Shown one piece after another: positions 8,788 through 17,817 of a stretch of 51,598 bases of DNA. Position numbers and translations under genes: made by a program. Each line of letters opens with the position of its first letter. Position 1 is the stretch's first letter. This stretch comes from Dysgonamonadaceae bacterium. GTDB taxonomy: Bacteria; Bacteroidota; Bacteroidia; Bacteroidales; Dysgonomonadaceae. The notes beneath the pieces were generated by a model, which saw only the letters and a program-made list of their open reading frames with translations, was not told the DNA's origin and ran no database searches. The stretch lies in assembly GCA_031272205.1 (NCBI GenBank), contig JAISUH010000016.1, positions 1 to 51,598 on the forward strand, written 5' to 3'.

Positions 8788-9780
8788 TCAACCCACAATC
8801 GCCTCCACCAGTTCATCGAGCCGGAAACCGGCAAAAAACTCCGATACGGGAATACGGGAAAGCGCCTCCCGGACGTCTCTTACTGTATATCTCACTCCTT
8901 TCAAGGCATTTTCTACCGCCGACAGATCGCTGTTGTTTCCGAAAAACGTGCCGTAAAATCGGATGCCTTCGATAACCGAATTTTTGACCGAGGCAAAAAC
9001 CTGTATTTTTCCGGCATTGAAGCGCATTTTTCGCGTGATGTTGAATTGCGGCGAATGTCCGTAATTCCATTCCCACGAAGAAAATTTATCCCGACTGTTT
9101 TGCTCTATCTCGGCTAACTCCTTCTCGCTAAAAACGTATTCCTCCATTTCGGGAAACAGCTTTTTGATATGGCGTAGGATCGCATCCGAAAATTCTTTCA
9201 CTCCAATTTTTTCAGGTAAGTGCGGCAAAATATTCGTTACCGCGCTGCGAACCGATTTCACGCTTTTCGAATCAATCAAATCTTTAGGTATTTCCAAGGC
9301 CTTCGATAAGACCGTCAAATCGGTGTCGAACAAAATGCAACCGTGGTGCATGATGCGCCCGTTGATGTAGGCCTGAGCGTTACCGCAAATCTTTTTATCA
9401 TTGATAACCAAATCATTACGCCCTGTAAAATGAGCTTCTACACCCAAGTCTTTCAACGTTTCGATAACGGGTTCCGAAAAAGTTTTGAAATCGAACTCGC
9501 TGCCTTTTTCCTCATTGGAAATAATGGTGTAATTCAGGTTGTTCAAATCGTGATAAACCGCGCCCCCGCCCGAAATGCGCCGTACAACGTGAATCCCGTT
9601 TTCGCGCACGTATTGCAAATTGACCTCTTCTATCGTATTTTGGTGCCTTCCCACAATAATGGACGGTTCGTTGATCCACAACATAAAAATCTTGTCGTAC
9701 GACAGCAGTTTTTTGAAGCAATATTCCTCCATCGCAATGTTGTATTGCGGTTTGTTTGTTTTGCTGACAATATAAATCAT
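8788..9780 (-). CDS. lplA: Lipoate--protein ligase
   Basis: Attaches lipoate, via lipoyl-AMP, to E2 subunits of 2-oxoacid dehydrogenases and/or the glycine-cleavage H protein. The 330-aa product begins MIYIVSKTNKPQYNIAMEE and shows WINEPSIIVGRHQN (about 35-48), the RRISGGGAVYHD loop (about 70-80), and the KICGNAQ motif that contributes the catalytic Lys. A C-terminal accessory domain follows. An upstream in-frame ATG at 9921 would add 47 residues that read through the promoter, so the start at 9780 is preferred; a TATCTTTG -7 element sits 28 nt ahead. It is convergent with the metal ATPase, with a 58-bp gap. Confidence 0.93.
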   Translation of the reverse strand: MIYIVSKTNKPQYNIAMEEYCFKKLLSYDKIFMLWINEPSIIVGRHQNTIEEVNLQYVRENGIHVVRRISGGGAVYHDLNNLNYTIISNEEKGSEFDFKTFSEPVIETLKDLGVEAHFTGRNDLVINDKKICGNAQAYINGRIMHHGCILFDTDLTVLSKALEIPKDLIDSKSVKSVRSAVTNILPHLPEKIGVKEFSDAILRHIKKLFPEMEEYVFSEKELAEIEQNSRDKFSSWEWNYGHSPQFNITRKMRFNAGKIQVFASVKNSVIEGIRFYGTFFGNNSDLSAVENALKGVRYTVRDVREALSRIPVSEFFAGFRLDELVEAIVG

Positions 9781-9807
9781 CGGTGGTCTGTTTTTAATTT
9801 TCGTTTG

Positions 9808-9815
9808 CAAAGATA
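9808..9815 (-). promoter_or_regulatory. -7 promoter element of lplA (TATCTTTG)
   Basis: A perfect TAnnTTTG on the minus strand, 28 nt before the chosen start codon. It fixes the translation start at 9780 rather than 9921. Confidence 0.65.
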
Positions 9816-9984
9816 GGCAAAAAAAAAATGCGAAAAATCCCAACGCAACAACTATTTCAAAAATGACACAATTTGTAAGAATTTTTCCCTTTTGAGAAAA
9901 TTCTTTCAAATTGGAGCACAAAAATCAAAAATTTGTGTCTCGTTTTGCAACTTTTTTTGCTCAAACGTCAAAAATTCATCAAAA

Positions 9985-10028
9985 TTTGAGGCAAAATTTT
10001 GTCATAACACTCTCATTTTGAGGCAAAA
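9985..10028. repeat. Two direct copies of TTTGAGGCAAAA upstream of the lipoprotein promoter
   Basis: Identical 12-mers at 9985-9996 and 10017-10028 start 32 bp apart, about three helical turns, and end 28 bp before the -7 element at 10057. That geometry suits a dimeric activator or repressor, but no regulator is identified. The rest of the 433-bp interval 9781-10213 is AT-rich and holds two divergent promoters and a leader with hairpins. Confidence 0.5.
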
Positions 10029-10056
10029 AAAGTGTACATCAATGATTTTTTTACCA

Positions 10057-10064
10057 TAAATTTG
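10057..10064 (+). promoter_or_regulatory. -7 promoter element of the fimbrillin/FISUMP lipoprotein (TAAATTTG)
   Basis: Matches TAnnTTTG. The start codon is 149 nt downstream, so the mRNA would carry an unusually long leader of about 140 nt. Confidence 0.6.
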
Positions 10065-10087
10065 CCGGGGTGAAACGAACAAAAAAA

Positions 10088-10139
10088 GAACATCGGGGTG
10101 TCCCGTGTTCCTCATAGATGACGGCATATCAGGATGCCG
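10088..10139 (+). promoter_or_regulatory. Two hairpins in the lipoprotein gene leader
   Basis: Hairpin 1 (10088-10110) pairs GAACA with TGTTC and GGG with CCC around GTGT. Hairpin 2 (10122-10139) pairs CGGCAT with ATGCCG around a 6-nt loop. Neither has a U-tract, so they do not look like terminators. They could affect mRNA stability or translation. I recognise no riboswitch family. Confidence 0.4.
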
Positions 10140-10213
10140 ATCCATCCAAGTCTCCAAAAGAGAAGGAATTTTAAACTCTATAAATTAAGCGAATTAAACA
10201 CAATCAAAAAAAA

Positions 10214-12268
10214 ATGAAACAAATGAAAACAGAGAAATTTAAGCACAACCTCATCTACTTGCATATTTTTATACAAGTAGCGCTTGCTTCCCTTATGTTG
10301 GCGGCTTTGCTTCTTGCCTCCTGTTCTGATAAGGATGATCCTCGTGGCGTGACAAGCGAACCGGACGAAAAACCCGACAATTCCGGATCACTCACCTTCA
10401 CCGTGAACGGCATCTCCGTCGGGGGTAAAGAACCTTTGAGCCGCGAGGCGATGGAATCCGAAACAGTCATTGTAAACACTGATGACGGCACGCCCGTGGA
10501 ATTTATACTGAGCATCGATCCCGCATCAGCTACTCCCGGCATTAGGCCGATGGAGGCCGACAAAAAATACCGTGTCATTGTCTATAAGGCTTCCGACGAC
10601 AGTTTCGTTACTGAAGCGGTCTTCACTGCCGGTACGGCAGGCGTCATCTCCGGACTGCCAAAAGAAACGTATAAATTGGCGGCTTATTCGCACAACACCT
10701 CCGACGATCCCGGAGCGGCAGGTTCCGATGCCGATAAAGACGGAAACGAGGCTACCATCACCGTCGATCCGGAGAACGACCTGCTCCATTGGACGGGTAG
10801 CGCGAACCTTACATCGGGATCGGCTCCGGCGGTAGCTATCACTTTCGAACACCGTTTCCCGTTGCTGACAGTCTCTACCGACGCTTCACTGACAAGCAAA
10901 AGCGCCGCCTCCACCACGTCCGCCACATTAACCCCCAACTACAAAGGAGTGCAAACCTTACTCTCCGCCGACGGTGTTAGCGAAGGTTCAACCGCTGAAG
11001 ATCAGACTTTCTCGTGGTCGTCAACCGGCACGCAATCCGCCTCAAGCAGCTCGCGTTATGTGTTCACAGGCGACGACAGCCCCGTAACGATCGCTTTCTC
11101 GAACCTGAGCGTGAACGACGCTTCCGCTGACCTTTCAGCCAGCTTCTCCTCCTCTCTGAAACCGGGCTACCAATACGTGCTGACCACCCGTTTACAGGCA
11201 AGCACGGGCGACTATTATCCCATTGTGGGCGGCAAGGACTACGAGGTAACCATCCCGCTGGGCAGCAACGACGCCTACACTTACACCGACAAGGACGGAA
11301 ATATCCGTACCGCCGGAAGCCTCACCTTTTTGACTTACAACCTTGGCGCCGATCCCGAACTCAGTACGAAGCAACAGATGGCCTATCCGCATACCACCGA
11401 AAAAAATATCCGCGTTTACGGCGGCTTGTGGCAATGGGGTCGCAAAGATGCGGGACACTCGCTCAGAGACCCTTTCTCTGCAACCGATACCGAACATTTC
11501 CAGAACGCACAATACACGACCTACAATCCGTCAACCGACACCAAGTTCGTATGGGGCAACAGAACGACCCTCCTCCCTCATTATTACTGGTATTCCGCCG
11601 ATGCGGATAATTCAAATATGTGGGGTAACGGCGGCGATTTGGATAAACAAAACGATTTCTCCTTTAACAGCGGCGCCCCTTACGCTGCCGCAAACACCAA
11701 TAATCCCTGTCCAAGCGGCTACCGCGTGCCTACCCAATACGAATGGGCGCTCATCTCTCAGGAAGGAGGGGCTTCGGCAAACTTTACCAATGATTACTTC
11801 TATACAACAAGCGGCGGGGCCAACGCCGCCCGTACCGGCGCTACATGGTCTGTTCCCTCAAGCAATCAGAATATTGTTTGGGTGCGCATATCCGACAAAA
11901 AAGCTGCATCTTCTTTCTCCGGCAAGATGTTGGGATATGTCCTTTATGACAAATCAACCATCGGTAACGGCGACGGCTCAGCAGCAACTTACGACGAAGC
12001 CTTCACCGCCGAAACCGACCTGACTGCCACCGACGCCCCTAAACCGCTGATGTTCCTGCCTCTCGCCGGTCAACGATCGGGCATCAATGGAGCGCTCACT
12101 TTTACCGGCAGTTACTGCAACTATTGGACCAGTACGATATCCAGCTTCACATCAAGCAACATCAACATCAACTACAGCGCCGTGAAAGCAAATTCGGCCA
12201 ACTACCGCGTCTATGCTTATTCGGTGCGTTGCGTGAAGAATCTCAATGGAGAAGATAGTGATTACTAA
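10214..12268 (+). CDS. Surface lipoprotein: fimbrillin-like N-terminus plus FISUMP C-terminus
   Basis: The signal peptide ends in LLASC (Cys37), and the next residues SDKDDP resemble the acidic lipoprotein export signal that sends Bacteroidota lipoproteins to the cell surface. Residues of about 45-350 (GSLTFTVNG..., KYRVIVYKASDD, YKLAAYSHN, FEHRFPLLTVS) look like the fimbrillin/Mfa family of beta-sandwich pilins and adhesins. From about 370 to the end is a FISUMP (Fibrobacter succinogenes major paralogous) domain: LTFLTYNLGAD, NNPCPSGYRVPTQYEWALIS, YWTSTIS and the C-terminal SVRCVKN. Ligand and partners are unknown. The gene is monocistronic, with its own promoter, long structured leader and terminator. 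Its Ser/Thr-rich middle is typical of secreted proteins. Confidence 0.82.
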   Translation: MKQMKTEKFKHNLIYLHIFIQVALASLMLAALLLASCSDKDDPRGVTSEPDEKPDNSGSLTFTVNGISVGGKEPLSREAMESETVIVNTDDGTPVEFILSIDPASATPGIRPMEADKKYRVIVYKASDDSFVTEAVFTAGTAGVISGLPKETYKLAAYSHNTSDDPGAAGSDADKDGNEATITVDPENDLLHWTGSANLTSGSAPAVAITFEHRFPLLTVSTDASLTSKSAASTTSATLTPNYKGVQTLLSADGVSEGSTAEDQTFSWSSTGTQSASSSSRYVFTGDDSPVTIAFSNLSVNDASADLSASFSSSLKPGYQYVLTTRLQASTGDYYPIVGGKDYEVTIPLGSNDAYTYTDKDGNIRTAGSLTFLTYNLGADPELSTKQQMAYPHTTEKNIRVYGGLWQWGRKDAGHSLRDPFSATDTEHFQNAQYTTYNPSTDTKFVWGNRTTLLPHYYWYSADADNSNMWGNGGDLDKQNDFSFNSGAPYAAANTNNPCPSGYRVPTQYEWALISQEGGASANFTNDYFYTTSGGANAARTGATWSVPSSNQNIVWVRISDKKAASSFSGKMLGYVLYDKSTIGNGDGSAATYDEAFTAETDLTATDAPKPLMFLPLAGQRSGINGALTFTGSYCNYWTSTISSFTSSNININYSAVKANSANYRVYAYSVRCVKNLNGEDSDY

Positions 12269-12342
12269 TAAGATATGCGTTTATATCATAATTTATGTCC
12301 ATAGTTTTAATTTAGCTAACGTAAAGTTTATTTCAATGCTAC

Positions 12343-12383
12343 GAATCCCCGAAAGTTGTGAAACCGGCGGGGATTCACTTTTT
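12343..12383 (+). terminator. Terminator after the lipoprotein gene
   Basis: A 9-bp stem (GAATCCCCG at 12343-12351 with CGGGGATTC at 12368-12376) is followed by a T-tract at 12379-12383. Confidence 0.75.
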
Positions 12384-12468
12384 AATCCATATTATATTGA
12401 GGCTGTTTTTTTTGAAGTTGTTCTTCATGGAATTTACCCTACAATTTCCTCAACTCGAAAAATCTTTG

Positions 12469-12476
12469 TAGATTTG
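12469..12476 (+). promoter_or_regulatory. -7 promoter element of icd (TAGATTTG)
   Basis: Matches TAnnTTTG and lies 30 nt before the icd ATG. Confidence 0.6.
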
Positions 12477-12505
12477 CGCTTTATCATTTTTATACACAGA
12501 TCATC

Positions 12506-13729
12506 ATGCAGAAAATAAAAGTGCAAAACCCTGTGGTAGAGCTCGACGGCGACGAAATGACCCGCATCATCTGGGCTTTCATCAAAGAGCAGCTCATCCT
12601 TCCTTATCTCGACCTCGACATCAAATATTACGATTTGGGCATCCGTAACCGCGATGCGACAGACGACCAAGTAACCATCGACGCTGCCGAGGCGATAAAC
12701 AGGTACAACGTGGGCATCAAGTGCGCCACTATCACGCCTGACGAAGCGCGTGTGAAAGAATTTGGACTGAAAAAAATGTGGAAATCGCCCAACGGAACCA
12801 TTCGCAATATTGTGGGAGGAACGGTTTTCCGCGAACCCATCATCTGCCGCAATGTTCCGCGTTACGTGCAGGGTTGGACGGAACCGATCATCATCGGCCG
12901 TCATGCCTTTGGCGACCAATACAAGGCCACCGATAAGATTGTCCGTGGGAAAGGCACTTTGCGCATGACCTTCACATCCGAAAACGGTGAAACACAATCG
13001 TGGGAAGTTTACAATTTTAACGGCGACGGCGTGGCCATGACGATGTACAATACCGATAAATCGATTTACGGCTTCGCCCGTTCATCGTTCCAAATGGCGC
13101 TATCAAAAAAATATCCGCTCTATCTGTCCACCAAAAATACCATTTTGAAAGCCTATGACGGCCGTTTCAAAGATATTTTCGCGGAAGTGTATGAAAACGA
13201 ATTTAAGACGGCATTTGAAAAAGCGGGCATTACCTACGAACACCGCCTCATCGACGATATGGTGGCCTCGGCTATGAAGTGGAACGGCGGCTTTGTGTGG
13301 GCTTGCAAAAATTACGACGGCGACGTGCAGTCGGATACCGTAGCCCAGGGATTTGGCTCGCTGGGCATGATGTCGTCGGTTTTGGTTACGCCCGACGGAA
13401 AAACCGTGGAGGCCGAAGCCGCTCATGGAACGGTTACGCGCCACTATCGTCAGTGCCAACAGGGAAAAGAAACATCCACCAATCCCATTGCATCAATTTT
13501 TGCGTGGACACGCGGTCTGGCGCATCGCGGCAAGCTCGACGGCAACCGTCCGCTCATCGATTTCTGTGAAAAATTGGAACAAGTTTGCGTGGAAACCGTC
13601 GAAAACGGCGAGATGACCAAGGATTTGGCACTGTTGGTTTACGGAAACAATGCCACACCGGACAAATACCTCAACACGCAAGATTTCCTTTCGGCATTAA
13701 AACGAAATTTGGAAGAGAAACTGAAATAA
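12506..13729 (+). CDS. icd: NADP-dependent isocitrate dehydrogenase (eukaryotic-like homodimeric type)
   Basis: Oxidatively decarboxylates isocitrate to 2-oxoglutarate with NADP+ (EC 1.1.1.42) in the cytoplasm. At 407 aa it matches the homodimeric subfamily shared with eukaryotic IDH1/2 rather than the E. coli type. Visible motifs are [13 protein letters not shown] near residue 12, [19 protein letters not shown] near 75-95, the substrate-binding [17 protein letters not shown] (about 96-112), the Asp-containing [14 protein letters not shown] (about 245-258), and [12 protein letters not shown] (about 305-316). Single gene with its own promoter and terminator. Confidence 0.96.
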   Translation: MQKIKVQNPVVELDGDEMTRIIWAFIKEQLILPYLDLDIKYYDLGIRNRDATDDQVTIDAAEAINRYNVGIKCATITPDEARVKEFGLKKMWKSPNGTIRNIVGGTVFREPIICRNVPRYVQGWTEPIIIGRHAFGDQYKATDKIVRGKGTLRMTFTSENGETQSWEVYNFNGDGVAMTMYNTDKSIYGFARSSFQMALSKKYPLYLSTKNTILKAYDGRFKDIFAEVYENEFKTAFEKAGITYEHRLIDDMVASAMKWNGGFVWACKNYDGDVQSDTVAQGFGSLGMMSSVLVTPDGKTVEAEAAHGTVTRHYRQCQQGKETSTNPIASIFAWTRGLAHRGKLDGNRPLIDFCEKLEQVCVETVENGEMTKDLALLVYGNNATPDKYLNTQDFLSALKRNLEEKLK

Positions 13730-13754
13730 CTTCTCCCTCTCATACATCGCATCA

Positions 13755-13799
13755 ACTCAATCGTCTCGGACTTAACACTGAGTGGGTTGAGTTTTTTTG
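13755..13799 (+). terminator. Terminator after icd
   Basis: Stem ACTCAATC (13755-13762) with GGTTGAGT (13785-13792), an inner CTC/GAG pairing, then a run of seven T. Confidence 0.8.
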
Positions 13800-13965
13800 T
13801 TTGCGGTCTCTTCGCTCAAAAAACCGTCAGAATGTCATAAAATCTGACAACTTCGATTTTGGCATAACATTTGATAATTGTTATAGAAAGAAGAAAAACG
13901 CCGCTTAGCCTGTCGCTGACGGCAAAACAATTAAATGAAGAATATAACATTAAAAATAGCATAAT

Positions 13966-15879
13966 ATGGGAAAAATAATTGGTATAGATTTAGGTACGAC
14001 AAACTCATGCGTAGCCATCATGGAAGGCAACGAACCCGTCGTAATCCCTAACAACGAAGGTAAACGCACCACCCCGTCGGTGGTTGCATTTATGGAAAAC
14101 GGCGAGAGAAAAGTGGGCGACCCGGCCAAACGTCAGGCAATCACCAACCCTCACAACACCGTGTATTCCATCAAAACATTCATGGGCGAAACATTCGATC
14201 AGGTGCAGAAAGAAATCACGCGCGTTCCTTATAAGGTAGTGCGCGGCGATAACAACACTCCTCGCGTGGATATCCGCGGACATTTGTATTCCCCGCAGGA
14301 AATCTCGGCCATCGTTTTGCAAAAAATGAAACAAACCGCCGAAGATTACCTCGGTCAGGAAGTGAAAGAAGCCGTAATTACCGTGCCCGCCTATTTTAGC
14401 GATGCACAACGTCAGGCCACCAAGGAAGCCGGCGAGATTGCAGGATTGAACGTTCGCCGTATCGTGAACGAACCAACCGCCGCCGCTTTGGCTTACGGTC
14501 TGGATAAAAAGAACAACGATTCAAAAATAGCCGTGTTCGATTTGGGCGGCGGAACTTTCGATATATCCATCCTCGAATTGGGCGACGGCGTGTTTGAAGT
14601 GAAATCGACCAACGGCGATACGCACCTCGGAGGCGATGACTTCGATCACCGGATCATCGACTGGCTCGCCGACGAATTTCTGAAAGACGAAGGCGTGGAT
14701 CTGCGCAAAGACCCGATGGCGCTGCAACGCTTGAAAGAAACGGCTGAAAAGGCGAAAATAGAACTTTCGAGCACTACCAGCACCGAAATCAACCTGCCAT
14801 ACATCATGCCGGTAAACGGTGTGCCCAAGCACTTGGTCAAAACTTTGACCCGCGCTAAATTCGAACAATTGGTGGACGATCTGTTGCAGAAATGTATCCA
14901 ACCCTGCCAGCAGGCCTTGAAAGATGCCGGACTGACAGCCTCCGACATGAACGAGGTCATCCTTGTGGGCGGTTCGACCCGTATCCCTGCCGTTCAGTCT
15001 TTGGTTGAAAAATTATTCGGCAAAGCCCCTTCGAAAGGCGTGAACCCCGACGAAGTGGTAGCCGTTGGAGCCGCTATACAAGGAGCCGTGCTCACCGGAG
15101 AAGTAAAAGACGTGCTCCTGCTCGACGTAACCCCGCTTTCGCTTGGTATCGAAACCATGGGCGGTATTATGACAAGGTTGATCGACGCAAACACCACCAT
15201 CCCGACCAAAAAATCGGAAGTGTTCTCCACGGCAAGCGACAATCAGCCTTCGGTTCAAATTAACGTATTGCAGGGCGAACGTTCAATGGCACGCGACAAC
15301 AAACAAATCGGAGTGTTTAACCTCGACGGGATTCCACCCGCTCCGCGCGGCATACCCCAGATTGAAGTAACATTCGATATCGACGCCAACGGCATCCTCA
15401 ACGTATCGGCTAAAGACAAGGCCACAGGCAAGGAACAACGCATCCGCATCGAAGCCTCTTCCGGATTGAGCGAAGACGAAATCAAACGCATGAAAGAAGA
15501 AGCAACAGCCAACGCCGAAGCCGACAAAAAGGAAAAAGAGCGCATCGACAAACTGAATCAGGCCGACAGCGTGATTTTCCAAACCGAAAAACAGTTGAAA
15601 GAACTCGGCGACAAACTGCCGGCCGACAAGAAAACGACCATCGAGGCGGCTCTCGGCAAACTTAAAGATGCTCACAAAGCGCAGGACCTTACCGGCATCG
15701 ATGCCGCAACAACGGAATTGAACAACGCTTTCCAAGCCGCTTCACAAGACATGTACAATGCAGCCAACGCCCAACAAGGCGCAGGCACAGCCGGCGGCAC
15801 CGAAAACGACGGACAACAATCTCAAAGCGGCAACCAAGGCGACGATGTTACGGATGTGGATTTTGAGGAAGTGAAATAA
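13966..15879 (+). CDS. dnaK: Molecular chaperone DnaK (Hsp70)
   Basis: An ATP-dependent chaperone, 637 aa, full length. The nucleotide-binding domain opens with [14 protein letters not shown] and carries [31 protein letters not shown] and [11 protein letters not shown]. The substrate-binding domain (from about 385, [14 protein letters not shown]) is followed by the helical lid, a Gly/Gln-rich linker and the charged bacterial tail [12 protein letters not shown]. No grpE or dnaJ is adjacent, as is usual in Bacteroidota. I do not see a CIRCE operator. The upstream region has only a weak AT-rich inverted repeat (ATAACA-N9-TGTTAT at 13864-13884) and no convincing -7 element. Confidence 0.98.
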   Translation: MGKIIGIDLGTTNSCVAIMEGNEPVVIPNNEGKRTTPSVVAFMENGERKVGDPAKRQAITNPHNTVYSIKTFMGETFDQVQKEITRVPYKVVRGDNNTPRVDIRGHLYSPQEISAIVLQKMKQTAEDYLGQEVKEAVITVPAYFSDAQRQATKEAGEIAGLNVRRIVNEPTAAALAYGLDKKNNDSKIAVFDLGGGTFDISILELGDGVFEVKSTNGDTHLGGDDFDHRIIDWLADEFLKDEGVDLRKDPMALQRLKETAEKAKIELSSTTSTEINLPYIMPVNGVPKHLVKTLTRAKFEQLVDDLLQKCIQPCQQALKDAGLTASDMNEVILVGGSTRIPAVQSLVEKLFGKAPSKGVNPDEVVAVGAAIQGAVLTGEVKDVLLLDVTPLSLGIETMGGIMTRLIDANTTIPTKKSEVFSTASDNQPSVQINVLQGERSMARDNKQIGVFNLDGIPPAPRGIPQIEVTFDIDANGILNVSAKDKATGKEQRIRIEASSGLSEDEIKRMKEEATANAEADKKEKERIDKLNQADSVIFQTEKQLKELGDKLPADKKTTIEAALGKLKDAHKAQDLTGIDAATTELNNAFQAASQDMYNAANAQQGAGTAGGTENDGQQSQSGNQGDDVTDVDFEEVK

Positions 15880-15905
15880 GACAACTCACTGAATATCAAG
15901 CAATT

Positions 15906-15942
15906 AAACTTTCCAAGTCTTTGAGACTTGGAAAGTTTTTTT
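15906..15942 (+). terminator. Terminator after dnaK
   Basis: A 15-bp perfect stem (15906-15920 with 15924-15938) closed by a TTG loop, ending in a T-run. Confidence 0.92.
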
Positions 15943-16036
15943 GTTTGGGGAAAAATGATAAAAACACTAATTTATATGAGAAAATGTTGTCATCCGTGAT
16001 TAAAAATACTATTTTTATAACCTCAACAAGATTTTT

Positions 16037-17656
16037 ATGATTATAAGTCTAAAATTTATTAAAATACTCGGCGCAGATTGGTTGAAATTTCACCCATACG
16101 ATAGCATTGATGCTACGGATACTTATTATATAAATTTGAGTACCAGAATTTTACAGATGTTTAACCGCTCGTCGCTCACGAGTGATTTTTTTGAAGGCCA
16201 AAACGACGCCAAAAATTTTGTCTGTTACTTAGCGGCTTATTTTGAGGATGTAATCAGCGAAACGCGCATGTTTGCCGCTTTTAGAAAAATTCATGAAAAA
16301 TTGTACGGAAAACTTCTGCCTTTCTACAATTTGACCGACGAAGAGTATTACGAAGATGAGGTCAATCGGCGCGATATTCATTTTCTCTTTTGGTACTATT
16401 TTTCGGTAAAATATATTGACGAAGAACAACTTACAGACCCGTTTTGGGAAAACATTCCCGATATTAAACAAATTATCGACAGCATTTACAATTTGTTTGA
16501 AAGCGAGTTTGAGAATGCGCCAATAAATGAAAAATTGCAGGATTTTATTTTTCAATTCGATGATAACAAAGCACTTACTGTTCGAGAAAAACTTGAATTT
16601 ATCGCGCAAAATTCATATCTGCACAATGTATATTTCTCCAAACGCTTTGCTGAAATGTGTGAATCATACAAACGAAACGGTGCCGTTGTTTTGACCGAAG
16701 AAAATAATATAAGTTTGTATGACCAGAGAATCAATTACATTTTCAACGACTGCTCGCCTCTTTTTGCCATTCTTGCCAAAGATTATTATGCCGAACTGCT
16801 CCGTGAGGAACATCCATATTATCAACTGATTAAAAATATTTCCAAACGAAAGTTCGGATATTTCCTGCTGCAAAAAAAAGAAAACGACAGATTGATTATC
16901 AAGCATATACCTTCTAACAAGAAAATTGTGCTGTCGAAAGAAATGGTAATGTTCCCTGACCATAGCTTGCACGAAAACGAAACCGTGCTTTGCATCGGCA
17001 TTGTAGAGTGGAGCGACGGCGTTTGGCAAATGATGGGGAGCGGTTTTTTGCTTGTTGAAGATGAAATGAATCGCAATCCGGCAATAGATTCTATTTTTGC
17101 CGACGACCTCAAACGCAACACCATTGAAAAACAAAAAATGGCCTTTATTCAGGCAAACGGAGGCAGATTAATAAAATACCTCCGTGGAAAAGAAGCGTTT
17201 TTGCAGTTCCACATAAAAATAACTCGTATTTACACGAAAATTGCAGACCCGCAAATATCTGATAAAGAGATTAATGAACTTATGCAACTTTTTATTGCGC
17301 ATCAAAACAATATTGACCTGCCTTTTGATGATGACGAGCCGATAACGGTGTTTTTCAACGAAAGCAGCGGTGTGGAAATGTACAGATACAATGTAACATC
17401 TTGTTTATCAGATAAAAACAATCCTTATTACATCAAAGGTGAAACTTTTGATTGGGAAACGCTAATAACAATAGGAACTTTCTCGAAAGAATTTATCAGA
17501 TATATCATTGAAAATAAGATTATTACTCTTGAATTAGACGAAGACATTCATTCCTATACCATGTATGACACCATAACCGAAAATCTTGATTTTCTGTTGC
17601 GTTTTTACCGTCGCAACGCCTACTGGTCGGAGCCGGAGGTGTCAATACAGTATTAA
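16037..17656 (+). CDS. Conserved-looking protein of unknown function
   Basis: A 539-aa protein I do not recognise. It has no signal peptide and no clear membrane helix, and is rich in Phe, Tyr, Ile, Asp and Glu. It opens MIISLKFIKILGADWLKFHPYD. The N-terminal half looks all-helical (FVCYLAAYFEDVISETRMFAAFRKIHEKLYGK region cut here as separate helices). The middle (about 275-345) has alternating strands with IVEWSDGVWQMMGSGFLLV. The overall look is of a cytoplasmic protein. Its codons are clearly more AT-rich than those of dnaK or the lipoprotein gene on either side, which may reflect low expression or recent acquisition. Monocistronic; no promoter motif stands out. Confidence 0.7.
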   Translation: MIISLKFIKILGADWLKFHPYDSIDATDTYYINLSTRILQMFNRSSLTSDFFEGQNDAKNFVCYLAAYFEDVISETRMFAAFRKIHEKLYGKLLPFYNLTDEEYYEDEVNRRDIHFLFWYYFSVKYIDEEQLTDPFWENIPDIKQIIDSIYNLFESEFENAPINEKLQDFIFQFDDNKALTVREKLEFIAQNSYLHNVYFSKRFAEMCESYKRNGAVVLTEENNISLYDQRINYIFNDCSPLFAILAKDYYAELLREEHPYYQLIKNISKRKFGYFLLQKKENDRLIIKHIPSNKKIVLSKEMVMFPDHSLHENETVLCIGIVEWSDGVWQMMGSGFLLVEDEMNRNPAIDSIFADDLKRNTIEKQKMAFIQANGGRLIKYLRGKEAFLQFHIKITRIYTKIADPQISDKEINELMQLFIAHQNNIDLPFDDDEPITVFFNESSGVEMYRYNVTSCLSDKNNPYYIKGETFDWETLITIGTFSKEFIRYIIENKIITLELDEDIHSYTMYDTITENLDFLLRFYRRNAYWSEPEVSIQY

Positions 17657-17754
17657 AATGAAAAAATTTGCATACAACGAGCTCCAAAATGCCGTCTTAA
17701 AACAATTGATTGCAAATGAATAGCGAAAAAATTCTTTATTTCCCAAAAAAATAG

Positions 17755-17762
17755 TAGCTTTG
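17755..17762 (+). promoter_or_regulatory. -7 promoter element of the TPR lipoprotein gene (TAGCTTTG)
   Basis: Matches TAnnTTTG, 56 nt before the ATG at 17818. Confidence 0.6.
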
Positions 17763-17817
17763 TATCTCTAAACACGCAAGTGAACATATCAATTAACTAA
17801 TAATTTTTTACAGAAAA

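Noticed and set aside
9781-9921. Longer N-terminus for lplA
   Set aside because: It would run through the perfect -7 element at 9808-9815, and it adds a hydrophobic stretch foreign to cytoplasmic lipoate ligases.
13864-13884. ATAACA-N9-TGTTAT inverted repeat ahead of dnaK as a CIRCE operator
   Set aside because: The spacing matches but the arms do not (CIRCE arms are TTAGCACTC/GAGTGCTAA), and AT-rich short arms arise easily by chance.
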